Of a stretch of 64,000 bases of DNA, positions 44,072 through 55,453 are shown one piece after another. Every line of letters begins with the position of its first letter. Position 1 is the stretch's first letter. The notes under the pieces were generated by a model. That model saw only the letters and a list, made by a program, of their open reading frames with translations. It made no database searches and was not told the DNA's origin. A program made the translations under genes and the position numbers. The DNA comes from Gerris lacustris (taxonomy: Eukaryota > Arthropoda > Insecta > Hemiptera > Gerridae). The stretch is taken from positions 2,480,001 to 2,544,000 of the forward strand of contig OX578280.1 of NCBI GenBank assembly GCA_951217055.1, given 5' to 3'.

Positions 44072-44942
44072 TTTTTAGGGTTTTGTAGATTCTTCTCAAA
44101 ACCCTTATGCCGAGGGTGATGTGTCCGTCTGTCCGTCGCTCTTTGGTTCATAGGGCCCGAACCGTTTAAGCTATAGAGCTGAAATTTGAAATACTGGTGT
44201 AACTTTTTGACCCAACCACAGGAAAAATATACAGAAGTTCAAAATTAAATATGCGCATGCGCAATTCGCAAAAATGTTGTAGACTCAAAAATTTATATTT
44301 TTTTTAATTTTCTAGTGGGGTATCAAATGAAAGCTGCTGCAGAGTAGGATACAAATATATATAAGCTTTTGTAAATTTTGCATTCCTTATTGGGTAAAAA
44401 AATCAAAATATACCCAAAAAAAATTTCCCCCCCCCAACCACTATACTTCGGCTGGTCCTAAAATTTCGAAATAATTCATGCTAATGCCTTATTGTGAGGC
44501 GATGAAAATTCCGGGAGTTCATCCCAAATTTTAAAAAATTTACTATTTTGGGCGCGAAAATTTGAAGTGCGCCAAAAATTTTATTTTTTTAAAATTTTGA
44601 GTTGGGTATCGTATGAAAGCTGGTGAAAAGTAGGATTCAAATATATATTTGCTTTTTTAAATTTTTCATTCTTTATTAATTTTATAAGTCAAAATATACC
44701 CCCAAAAATTCCCCCCCTCCCTAACCACTATATAACGGGTGGTCCTAAAATTTCAAAATAATTCATGGTTATACCTTATGGTGAAGCGATGGAAATGGTT
44801 TGAAAAAATGAAATTTTCTAGTCGTTATTACCGATGAAAAACATTGTGACCCCCCAGGGGATCGAACCCGGACCCTTGAGATCAAAGAATTAAATCATAA
44901 ATACATAACGGGCATGCTTAATCTTCTACAAAACCCTAAAAA
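44072..44942 (-). mobile_element. Family L repeat with tRNA-like B-box near its 5' end and a terminal stem-loop
   Basis: Read on the minus strand it starts CTTTTTAGGGTTTTGTAGAA, soon shows a T-arm-like GTCCGGGTTCGATCCCC (about 44858-44874), and continues through two related subrepeats of about 350 bp (GGTATCGTATGAAAGCTGG and GGTATCAAATGAAAGCTGC in plus sense). It ends with GAAATTTCAGC-type box, GACGGACAGACGGACACA, and the stem-loop GGTTTT, loop, AAAACC, CTAAAAA. Start and end are inverted repeats. A TGCGCATGCGCA NRF1-type palindrome lies near 44253. Confidence 0.75.
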
Positions 44943-45189
44943 GTACTTGGACTCAAGTACTTCCCTGTGATTTTTATCTTTTCATCTTTCCCTTTTAACA
45001 AATCATTGTTGTAAATCCAGAAGCTAGCCTCTCGCGTCGGTTGTTATTATACCTCCGCTGGCTTAATAAGGCTGTGCCGACCAAATCACTCTCCTCTCAC
45101 TCCGGTGTCTATATCCACCCGCTCCCGGAATGCCTCTCCCCCGTGCAGCATTTCGAAATAATCACTTGCAGCTTCAGATAATACTTAAA
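44943..45189. other. Small GC-rich block, unknown
   Basis: Between 45010 and 45150 the sequence is GC-rich and non-repetitive, preceded by an acceptor-like TTGTAAATCCAG. It could be an exon fragment, but I found no convincing frame. Confidence 0.25.
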
Positions 45190-45775
45190 TAGGCTTTATC
45201 TACGATTGATACGAAATATAAACATTGTATCTCTGTTTAGATGCGTAGAAAGTGATTCTTTACGTACTTGTATTCATTGTGCATGCGCGTCTCATATAGT
45301 TCTGAAGAATTCCTCTTCTTTACCACCCTAGGGCGGTAAAGAAGAGGAATTCTTCAGCTTTACGCACGATTAGCGAGTTTGTTTACATTTAACAAAACTA
45401 ATTTGCTATTCTTTTATTAAAGTAACTGTTTATATATCGAGTTTTTAGTGAAAAACAATGAGTGAATCAAGTGACTTTGACGAAAATGTGGAGAATAATA
45501 CTCCTCCAGAGATAATTAATTCGGCAAAAAAATACAACTAATGAATTAATGCCATCTTTATCAAGAGAGAGATAGGAACTTACATACAGCAAGTTTATTT
45601 TTTTCTGTATTTATTATTTAAATCTAACAATCGTAGATAAAGTACGGTAAGCAACTCGTGCGAAAACGGCATTTTGCATTGCTCGTGTGGTTTTACTACC
45701 CTCGCTGTCGCTCGGGTGCAAACTCCTCACTCGCATGCAAAATGCTACTTTCCGCACTCGACGCGTAATGTACTA
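45190..45775 (+). mobile_element. Family E repeat, copy 3
   Basis: Collinear with copy 1. The palindrome at 45302-45357 is perfect apart from its very centre. The core is CCCTAGGG where the other copies read CGCTAGCG or close to it: two changes that keep the pairing. The NRF1-type site is weakened (TGTGCATGCGCG). The short frame from 45457 is shifted by an extra A after NSAK. Confidence 0.85.
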
Positions 45776-46864
45776 TTACAGCCACACAAAACAAAAAGCA
45801 GGTTTTACGAAATACAAAGTTAGTAAACGTTTGAAAAGTATAGTTGGTTGTTTATAGAATAAGAAGTAGTAAATAACATAAATTAAACTCTAATAACCTT
45901 TCACAGTGTAAATGAAAAGGATCCCACAATCAAACTCCTGAAAATAGAGACAAGAAAATGTCACAAACAGCCCAAACTCAGAGTAAATGATATAAGAATG
46001 TTTACAGTCAAACAAAACCCAAGCGGGTTTCTCTACAAGATATGTTCAGAGTCTATTTATGGCTGAGATGGCAAACAAAGTGAGATCGAATGGAAACATT
46101 CTCGGCTACATTTTTAAATCTCTGATCCAATTAGAGATGAGAGCATTCTATTTCTGCTTCCTTAACATTTACCATCATTTTTTTTATATTAATTTTATTT
46201 GGAAGACCCAAACATGAATTAGTTTATCTACTCAATGTCATGTAACACTTTTCCCCTGTATAAATTTGAACACTATTATTTATTTGATAGCGTTTACGTT
46301 AACAGTATCTTGTTCGAGATGAACGAGTTAATATTCGTGCAATTAACCATCGAATCCACTTTGTATTCATCAAAACGTTTATTTTCAATTTGAAGCAATG
46401 TATTTTATACCATTATCGCTCTGAGTACTTCCGGCAGATGATCTAAAGGTCGTTGCCGTATAATTTTCCTTCATTTCTTATAACGTATTGTAAACTAGAC
46501 TTGAATGAATTAAACAGTATCATTATATACTTCATATAACAGCTGATAGTTTATAGGTATCTGTAACTCGGCATGCCCTTGAGATTATTAGTTTACTTGA
46601 GTATGTACAGCCACATGTACCTGAACCTAAAATTAAACCACCTGTTCCTCATAAAAAAAATAACGGATCGACACGATCAGTTACTGTAAATAGTGATCTG
46701 GAATTGATCAATATTCGTATTAAGTGACTCGTTATCTGCCTAGGAATGCTTTCTAATGACTAATTATTGATTCTTATGATTAATATTGAGTTATTGTATT
46801 GAGATCAACTACTGCTTACTATTACAATGGGTAACGGTAAGTAGAGATGTGTATATTACAGCTA
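45776..46864. other. AT-rich spacer
   Basis: About 1.1 kb with no frame and no matched repeat. Degenerate TTACTGTAA-type words near 46680-46850 resemble early satellite units. Confidence 0.5.
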
Positions 46865-48295
46865 ATAATAAACAATGAGTTACTGCAACTTAGTTATGCT
46901 TACTATTAGAAGTGAGTTACTGCAACCTAGTCATGCTTACTATTAGGAGTGAGTTACTGCAACCTAGTCATGCTTACTATTAGGAGTGAGTTACTGCAAC
47001 CTAGTGATGCTTACTATTAGGAGTGAGTTACTGCAACCTAGTCATGCTTACTATTAGGAGTGAGTTACTGCAACCTAGTGATGCTTACTATTAGGAGTGA
47101 GTTACTGCAACCTAGTCATGCTTACTATTAGGAGTGAGTTACTGCAACCTAGTCATGCTTACTATTAGGAGTGAGTTACTGCAACCTAGTCATGCTTACT
47201 ATTAGGAGTGAGTTACTGCAACCTAGTCATGCTTACTATTAGGAGTGAGTTACTGCAACCTAGTCATGCGCTTACTATTAGTAGTGAGTCACTGCATCCT
47301 AGTTATGCTTACTATTAGGAGTGAGTTACTGCAACCTAGTCATGCTTACTATTAGGAGTGAGTTACTGCAACCTAGTGATGCTTACTATTAGGAGTGAGT
47401 TACTGCAACCTAGTCATGCTTACTATTAGGAGTGAGTTACTGCAACCTAGTCATGCTTACTATTAGGAGTGAGTTACTGCAACCTAGTCATGCTTACTAT
47501 TAGAAGTGAGTTACTGCAACCTAGTCATGCTTACTATTAGGAGTGAGTTACTGCAACCTAGTGATGCTTACTATTAGGAGTGAGTTACTGCAACCTAGTC
47601 ATGCTTACTATTAGGAGTGAGTTACTGCAACCTAGTGATGCTTACTATTAGGAGTGAGTTACTGCAACCTAGTCATGCTTACTATTAGGAGTGAGTTACT
47701 GCAACCTAGTCATGCTTACTATTAGGAGTGAGTTACTGCAACCTAGTCATGCTTACTATTAGAAGTGAGTTACTGCAACCTAGTCATGCTTACTATTAGG
47801 AGTGAGTTACTGCAACCTAGTCATGCTTACTATTAGGAGTGAGTTACTGCAACCTAGTCATGCTTACTATTAGGAGTGAGTTACTGCAACCTAGTCATGC
47901 TTACTATTAGGAGTGAGTTACTGCAACCTAGTCATGCTTACTATTAGGAGTGAGTTACTGCAACCTAGTCATGCTTACTATTAGGAGTGAGTTACTGCAA
48001 CCTAGTCATGCTTACTATTAGTAGTGAGTTACTGCATCCTAGTCATGCTTACTATTAGTAGTGAGTATAACTGCATCCTAGTCATGCTTACTATTAGGAG
48101 TGAGTTACTGCAACCTAGTCATGCTTACTATTAGGAGTGAGTTACTGCAACCTAGTCATGCTTACTATTAGTAGTGAGTATAACTGCATCCTAGTCATGC
48201 TTACTATTAGGAGTGAGTTACTGCAACCTAGTCATGCTTACTATTAGGAGTGAGTTACTGCAACCTAGTCATGCTTACTATTAGTATTGAGTACA
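46865..48295. repeat. 37-bp satellite array, about 38 units
   Basis: The unit is GAGTTACTGCAACCTAGTCA followed by TGCTTACTATTAGGAGT. Variants are GTGATGC for GTCATGC, AGAAGT or AGTAGT for AGGAGT, and TCCTAG for ACCTAG, with an ATA insertion in two units (48063 and 48178). The edges are more diverged than the centre, as expected for unequal exchange. No spacer variation of CRISPR type. Confidence 0.97.
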
Positions 48296-49030
48296 ACAAG
48301 TAGAAATCTAATGCAACTTACAATTAGTAATGTCATTTTTAGTTACTGCAAGAAGAATTCTAACGCTGCGCTGGTTCCATTTGTAGCAGTGAGTAATTGC
48401 AACCTAGTTAGCAAAAATACTCTGTTATTGCTTAAATTTGTCTTCTTATTGTGATTACAAATTTTCTTGCCACAAAACTCTTACCCCCTTAAGGGGAGGC
48501 TTTTGCTTCGCAAGAAGTGTCAATGGAGCTATTTTCATTTTCATTTCTGCAAGCTAGTAAATGATATTTTTAGTATTGTAGGCAGTGGTGTAACTAGGTA
48601 TGAAGCACCCTGAAGCAGTATCATCTTGGCACCCCCCCCCCCCCCCTCCCCTTTTCAAAATCGGAGCAAGTCTCAAACGTAGTACCAAATAAATTCTAAT
48701 AAACGCTACAAATATTAATTGTAAAAAATAAATAATTGTAAAATGTTTGTAGACGAAGCTGGCGAATCAGCCGAAACACTTATGTACTATAGTTATATAA
48801 ATAGCAATTGATTTATAACATAGATTGAACATTATTGTATCATCAATGTGTGCTACTCCAAATAATACTATCATTATTAATTATTCATGCTTAAAATTAT
48901 ATGGATCCAGTTTTGTTTCAATTATTTTACTGGGCATTAGATTGTTTATAGGTTTAATTTAAATAAAAACTAATAACTGTAAGATTCCGAGATACAACGC
49001 TGTATCATCGAGACACCTATATAGTACGTT
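48296..49030. other. Spacer with a hAT-like end fragment
   Basis: CAGTGGTGTAACTAGG at 48593 followed by a C run resembles a hAT-like left end; I did not find the partner end. CCCCTTAAGGGG is a small hairpin at 48485. Confidence 0.45.
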
Positions 49031-49868
49031 GGGTACACCAAAAAAAGCTGCACTTTTTGATTGGAATATGCCACTTTTTGTGGTCATAGTTGATGGCCAG
49101 AGGTAACTTTTCAGATAGGGAGCCACTTCAAAATCCGTGTAGAACACCAAAATGGCGGCCATTAAAGATGGCGGTCATTAGCCACCTTATTGACTCACTA
49201 AATGTTTCTGTATCTCATCTCCTAATAGTCCGATTTCGAATTTCTTTTTTTTGTTTTAAAGGTCTTTTAAAGAAGAAACATTATTGTCCTTATACATTTA
49301 TCTCTATTCCTTCATGGTTCAGCACAATTTTAAAAAAAATCAAATAATTTTTAACTTTTTGGAGTTCTCAAAATCGGTTTTTTGTGAATATCTCATTAAA
49401 GGTCACATTTACAGAAAAATCATGTCATATTAAACTTGTAGCTTGAAAAATTACCTACAAAAAAGATATTATCACTCTTATTGATAGGAGTAACCAGTTT
49501 AGAGATATCTCGATTCACAGAGTTTAACGAACAGATTGCACTCCTAATATATCTGTATAAAGGGTGTGGTAAAAGTTCGGCAACGGCTAATTATCTCCGT
49601 TAATGTTTAAGACGTATAACTGCGGTTTGATGTAATCTTCATCATGCATAAAAAACTACTTTTTTTGGTTGGTACCCATTTTCCCGCCATTTTGGTTGCC
49701 GCCATATTGGATTCAACTTTAAAATTGCAAATTGGAACCCCTATACTGTGATACATATTTGAAAAGGTCTTGAAAAAAGAAAACATTTGCCGCAAACCAG
49801 AGCTTTCTATCTTTCACCGTTTCAAAATGGCGGCCAGTTTAAATTACAAAATGGATATTATTGACATT
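49031..49868. mobile_element. Family N, left inverted arm (0.84 kb)
   Basis: Starts GGGTACACCAAAAAAAGCTG and runs through CACTTTTTGATTGGAATATG, CACCAAAATGGCGGCCATTA, TCGATTCACAGAGTTTAACG and TTTGCCGCAAACCAGAGCTT. The right arm at 52645-53466 is the reverse complement with few differences, such as a short deletion near the outer edge. No protein is encoded in the arms. Confidence 0.85.
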
Positions 49869-49870
49869 AT

Positions 49871-51340
49871 AATGAAGGTTTAAGACAGGTGTGAACTGTC
49901 AGTATATAATATTTTCCATCACTGAGCAAAATATCCATCAAATGTATGTTTTTATTGACTCTGGCAGCAGTGAGTGCTTAAGCAAGGCATCTGTGGCACT
50001 AAGGCTGCAAAATTATATTGAATTTAAGTCGGAGATTGAAATTCTGGGATTTGGGGATGAGGGAAGAACTAGGACGCTGGGTACAGTTGCCCTAGACATC
50101 ACAATAGATGGATTTTTAGTTAGGGAGATCAAAGCCTATGTTGTATCAGATTCTTGCCAGCCCTACGATTTAATTGGTGGTCGTACTTGGACCGAGTCAC
50201 CTGGTGTTAGTTTTATAAAGACAAATGGTACTTAAGATTAGACATGCTGAAGAGTTTCCTGTCAGTACGATGGATATTAGCGATAAGCTCACAGAAAATC
50301 TGGAGGTAGTAGGGGATGTGAATGTTGCCGCTGGAGCGACTAGCATAGTAGATGGTAAAGTTAATTGCCATCACATACAGGTGCCTGTAAGAAATGAAGG
50401 AAAAGAAGATAAACTTTTAAAATCAGGTACTATATTGGTTACAAACGTGGAGGCGAGCAAAGGGATCGGGATCAGCAATAGCGGTTTAGAGTCAAGGAAA
50501 GTAATTCTGGAGGAAGAAGTGATAACCGGCCCCGTAAACCCAATGCAGAAGTTGGAACTGATGGAAATATTAAATAATTACAGGGAGTGTTTCTCCAAAA
50601 GTCTATCTGATTTAGGACACACTCACCTTACGGAGATGGACGTAAAAATTAAACCAGGTGCTGCACCAGTGTCCCCTACAAGGCTTCGTGGCCTGAACTT
50701 ACTGAGATCAGTAAGATTGTAGACGAATGGAGAAATGAAGGTATAGTGGAGGATACTGAATCCATTTCCCAGTCCAGTGTTGTTAGTGATGAAGAAGACT
50801 GGAGGGTCGAGGGCTTGTAGTTGATTTCCGTAAGCATCACAGTACGACAGCCGTATCCACTACTGCAAATAGATGACCTACTTGAAAAACTATCCTGTTC
50901 AACCTGGTTCGCTGTCTTAGACTTAGCACTTGGTATTTACAGGTGCATTATCCAGAGAGGCTAGGGAGAAGACGGCATTTAGGCATCACCTCTGATGACA
51001 CAGGCCAATTCACAAGGATGGTTTTGGACTTATACTAATGCCTCTATGAATTTGCTAGGCTGATGAATAAGGCTCTTGGAACTTAGAGAAATAAAGTAGT
51101 ACTCTGCTATTTTGATGACCTCATTATTACTGCTACATCTTGAAATGAAATGCTGGAAAAGTTGGAGAAAGTCTTGCAGGCGTTGTCTTCGGCAAACTTA
51201 ACGTTAAAGCTGAAAAAGTGCGTCTTTGGGACCAATAAGATTGAGTACTTAGGGTTTGTATTATCAAAGGATGGGATTCAACCAGGTCAGCGGAAAGTCG
51301 AAGCAATTGCAGATTTTGCCCCACCTAAATATTAAAATTC
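49871..51340 (+). pseudogene. Ty3/gypsy retrotransposon pol fragment (protease and reverse transcriptase), decayed
   Basis: The first frame carries the aspartic protease active site in VFIDSGSSECLS and later YDLIGGRTW. The second (50225-50722) carries the linker and RT start, ILNNYRECFSKSLSDLG then TEMDVKIKPGAAPVSPTRLR. Beyond a frameshift come an LVVDFRKH-like piece, a VLDLALGIY piece, the YFDDL catalytic box near 51107, and NLTLKLKKCVFGTNKIEYLG then LSKDGIQPGQRKVEAIADF. Several stops and shifts make it inactive. RNase H, integrase, gag and LTRs are absent. It fills the space between the N arms. Confidence 0.85.
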
Positions 51341-51343
51341 GAT

Positions 51344-52002
51344 GTTAGCGAATTTTCAAAGAAAATTACGCTATTGCAATGGCTTAAAAATTTTGGTAAT
51401 AAGAATTTTTGAAAATTATTTCCATGGAAATCCATTTTAGACCATTCTGAATCGATTCCTAAAATTTAACCCTTTTTTTATGTATGTATGTATATATGTA
51501 TGTATATATGTATGTATATATGTATGTATATATGTATGTATATATGTATGTATATATGTATGTATATATGTATGTATATATGTATGGATATATGTATGTA
51601 TATATGTATGTGTCACTCCAGACGATATGCACAGGCAGACGAGGATGCACTTAAAAATTTCAAACAAATTTTAAAATGTCAATAATATCAAAAGAAAGGA
51701 TGAGTTCGTTGGCCAGAATTTTTGGAGTTCATTTAGGGGTCAAATTTTTATAATTTAGGGTTAAAAATAGCATAAAAACGTGTTTTTTCCATTTTACCCC
51801 CCTTTTATATGAAAATATGATAAAAATGTACATAACAACAATTACTGTACTCTTAAAGAGCTTTTGTACCCCTACCCCTGTGTACCAATTTTTTTTTCAT
51901 CCATGCAAATTTTAAACCAAAAAATTTCCTATATTATCATAAGCCAATAATATGCAGATTTCTTTGAAAATTCGCTCATTAAGTCATGGTGCATGACTGG
52001 AC
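51344..52002 (-). mobile_element. Family C repeat, copy 2, reverse orientation
   Basis: Runs from AGCGAATTTTCAAAGAAAAT to GCATGACTGGACTTTT, reverse complement of 22556-23170. It contains an expanded 12-bp microsatellite at 51478-51612 (TATGTATATATG units), where copy 1 has only about 40 bp. It abuts the Ty3/gypsy fragment. Confidence 0.85.
51478..51612. repeat. 12-bp microsatellite TATGTATATATG, about 11 units
   Basis: Regular alternation of TATGTATG and TATATATG. It is divisible by three, so all frames stay open as MYIC or IHTY repeats; these are not proteins. Confidence 0.95.
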
Positions 52003-52644
52003 TTTTTTTTATAAGTCCGCCAAAACAGATTCAAGGAATGTATCTTCCTTGTTTTTTTTTTGTAGTAATTTGTCTGTTGTGTTGTAAAGATGTGCTCTGT
52101 GAAATAAAACCATATAATAACTTAAATACTGTCTTATATTTAATAATACTACCAAGAGGATATGATGCCCAGTAAGTTAGACATCGTTAAAGTGTGCCAG
52201 TTGAATTTAATTAATAAAATTAGTGAAAATTAATAAAGTTTTTTGTTTGTTAAAATTGCACGTGTTTTTTCTTGTTGTACATTGAACGGTTTCTGAAAAC
52301 AAAATGGCTGAAAAAAGAAAACATTTGCCGCAAACCAGAGCTTTTTATCTTTTGCCGTTGAAATTACAAAATTGACATTTTCAATTCTTGCTGCTAAAAT
52401 AAGGCTTTAATAAAAAAAAAAAATAATAGTAAAATTATCCTACAAGTCAAAATTCAAAGTTGGTTTCAAAAAATATTTTAATTACATTTTAGGTTGCGAA
52501 AGTAAAATTACTATTGTGTACTATAGCTACCAAATAAAATTAAAACTTTGGAAAAAATAGCGTTGATATATTATTTTTTACCCTAAATAAGACAAACTTA
52601 CTTTTGCATTTTTTCCCTTATATCTTTACTTTGGCCGTAATTAA
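52003..52644. other. Inner spacer of the N pair with a short N fragment
   Basis: At 52305-52400 a piece of N (GAAAAAAGAAAACATTTGCC, then GCAAACCAGAGCTTT) recurs in the same orientation as the left arm. The rest is AT-rich. Confidence 0.6.
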
Positions 52645-53466
52645 ACGTCAATAGTGTCAATTTTGTAATTTAAACTGGCCGCCATTTTGAAACGGTGAAA
52701 GATAGAAAGCTCTGGTTTGCGGCAAATGTTTTCTTTTTTCAAGACCTTTTCAAATATGTATCACAGTATAGGGGTTCCAATTTGAAATTTTGAAGTTGAA
52801 TCCAATATGGCGGCAACCAAAATGGCGGGAAAATGGGTACCAACCAAAAAAAGTAGTTTTTTATGCATGATGAAGATTACAACAAACCGCAGTTATACGT
52901 CTTAAACATTAACGGAGATAATTAGCCGTTGCCGAACTTTTACCACACCCTTTATACAGATATATTAGGAGTGCAATCTGTTCGTTAAACTCTGTGAATC
53001 GAGATATCTCTAAACTGGTTACTCCTATCAATAAGAGTGATAATTTCTTTTTTGTAGGTAATTTTTCAAGCTACAAGTTTAATATGACATGATTTTTCTG
53101 TAAATGTGACCTTTAATGAGATATTCACAAAAAACCGATTTTGAGAACTCCAAAAAGTTAAAAATTATTTGATTTTTTGAAAATTGTGCTGAACCTTTAA
53201 GGAGTAGAGATAAATGTATAAGGACAATAATGTTTCTTCTTTAAAAGACATTTAAAACAAAAAAAAGGACCATTAGGAGATGAGATACAGAAACATTTAG
53301 TGCGGCTAATGGCCGCCATCTTTAATGGCCGCCATTTTGGTGTTCTACACGGAATTTGAAGTGGCTCCCTATCTGAAAAGTTACCTCTGGGCATTAACTA
53401 TGACCATAGAAAGTGGCATATTCCAATCAAAAAGTGCAGCTTTTTGGCTTATTTAGCCATGTACCC
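52645..53466. mobile_element. Family N, right inverted arm (0.82 kb)
   Basis: Reverse complement of 49031-49868, ending CAATCAAAAAGTGCAGCTTT then TGGCTTATTTAGCCATGTACCC. The left arm lacks the TGGCTAAATAAGC segment next to this end. Together with the left arm it makes a foldback of about 4.4 kb. Confidence 0.85.
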
Positions 53467-54339
53467 GACATACTAATAGACTCGACGGAAGATAAGCTCG
53501 CTGTCCAGGGGCGCAACTAAGTTATATGTCACATACTATGATATGACCTATGGGGATATTAATGTATTCATGTTACTGTAAAAAAAAACACATTTGTCAC
53601 TGGCGCCGCCCCCACGTCGCGGGGGGAGGGGGCCTGCTCCAGGGGGCGCCAAAAAATATAATAACCTATGATGAAAAACATTTTTAAATGTTATCAAAAT
53701 TATTCTTAAGAAACAATTTTTTCGGGAATATCACAAATAAGTGTGTGTGTGTGTATCACTTAAGTGTTTTGTTTTTTGTGTGTAGCCAGCTGTGTGCTTT
53801 TAGTGCCAATAAAATAAACATTTTTATTTTAAAATATTAAATGAATTATAATTATTTTTAGATGTACTATGAAAGATGGGTCTAAGAATACTATACAAGG
53901 TAGTATTTAATATCAGACATTTTAGTCTTAACTCGTTTGGGTTATAATTAAACAATTGAATTAATAGTATAACGAGCAAGGCTTGCTCTTTCTTTATTTT
54001 TTAAACTGTATAACTACATTTTTAGTATTTTAACTACTTTAGTATTTTACTTTTATAGTTATACTTTTTAATACTAAAATAATAACTATTATCTTTTAAA
54101 AGATAATGATACTTAATCATGTAATTCCGAATAAAATAAAATTGTACTCGTAGCAAGGTTACATTTATTTCTAGGAAGGCTTGTCTTGTGGAAATAACCA
54201 CCCACACAGAGTACAATAACTTGCTACAGTGCAATCTCTATTATAGCCTTTATTTTCATTCCAAATTCCACCAGGTCTGTAGACTGTAGACTAATAAAAA
54301 CATATGAAGTTCCCAACAAACAGACATAGGGTGTTTTGT
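53467..54339. other. AT-rich spacer with a G-rich hAT-like end
   Basis: CAGGGGCGCAACTAAG at 53507 and G/C-rich sequence near 53605-53650 look like part of a hAT-like element, but no partner end was found. A GTGTGT run lies at 53740. No gene. Confidence 0.4.
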
Positions 54340-54593
54340 TATATTTTTGTTGGAGTACAAGGTTGGATAAAAGAGCTCTGTTCCTCGGCTCGGGCTATCA
54401 ATGTCTGGATACATCCGGAGTGGGTAAATTAGAAGCGGCACCAGGTGACTGGTCCACCAGGTGCCGAGGGGGTCGTACCTCGGCCGACCCCGACATAAGG
54501 GCTCGTACATCGCAGTTGGCACGCTTCTACGACCCAACATGTGGCACCACATCAGAGAAAACTAAAACCTCTATAGGAGAACCATATTTTTGA
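54340..54593. other. GC-rich block with overlapping frames, unknown
   Basis: Non-repetitive and GC-rich. Frames of 85 aa (plus) and 98 aa (minus) overlap fully. CACCAGGTG words recur close together at 54439 and 54455. I recognise no domain. Could be an old exon or retro-insertion. Confidence 0.25.
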
Positions 54594-54877
54594 AATCTTA
54601 TTAGTAGTAATGGCAGGGGGGGGGGGGGGGGGACAAAAACTCATTTATCTTGCTAAACTAATTCAAATTAACTCTACCTGAGTAACATAATAAAGAAAGA
54701 TAAATAAAAAAACATAATAAAGAAAGTTTTTACCCTTTAGAAATAAACGCTTACCTTTGTATAATTACCGTATTTCATTGTAAAACAAAACTAATATGAG
54801 TATATTATATTATAATAGGTATACAAAACAAGGTAACACTTGGCAAATAACAAGCGTAGTTCTAGCTCTTAATAAAT

Positions 54878-55331
54878 AATAAACAGGTCAAGTGTGCGCT
54901 AGTCAGCACACAGCGAGGGTCCGTAGGCCACACTATATAGTGTTTAACTGTAAAGTGTATAAACAGTGATTTTTTAAAATGCTAAAAAGCTTACTTTGAA
55001 CCATTCTAAGAGTCTGATATTCTCAAAACACACTCTGATAAAGTAATTTTTTGCCACTGAACCAGACTAAAACCATATAAATACATCGAAAAGACCATAA
55101 TTATAAAAAAAACGTATTTTGTCAATAAAAAATAAAATGCTATTTTTTTCGAAATTTCTAAAAAGTGGTATCTTTACTTTTGGTCGAAGAATGTTAAGGA
55201 ATTTTTTCAGATTTTTTGCTCTTCACATAAGCGAGATAGAGGGGGGGGGGGACACGTTTCAAACCCACTTCAAACCTGCCTACGCTCGCCCTATCAAAGT
55301 TATATCCAAAGAATTATATATTCTTGTAATC
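54878..55331 (+). mobile_element. Family A repeat, copy 3, 3'-truncated
   Basis: Starts AATAAACAGGTCAAGTGTGC and follows copy 2 collinearly to the AATTATATATTCTTGTAATC region, then stops; the GACA core and stem-loop are absent. Confidence 0.85.
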
Positions 55332-55453
55332 CTTAACAGGAAATGTAAGCTTTAACAGGAAACAGGAAAAAAATGCCTTATATCTGCGGTAGAGAACTTG
55401 CATAGTTTCATCTGTGAAGAATATTTTAAAGATTCGCATGAATAATTAAATAA

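Noticed and set aside
46865..48295. CRISPR-like look of the regular 37-bp array
   Set aside because: There are no unique spacers; the whole 37 bp is repeated, and the setting is eukaryotic.
49871..51340. Intact retrotransposon or retrovirus-like provirus
   Set aside because: No LTRs, gag, RNase H or integrase are visible, and several stops and shifts break the pol fragment.
51437..51685. Overlapping frames rich in IHTY or MYIC
   Set aside because: Translation of the TATGTATATATG microsatellite in several frames.
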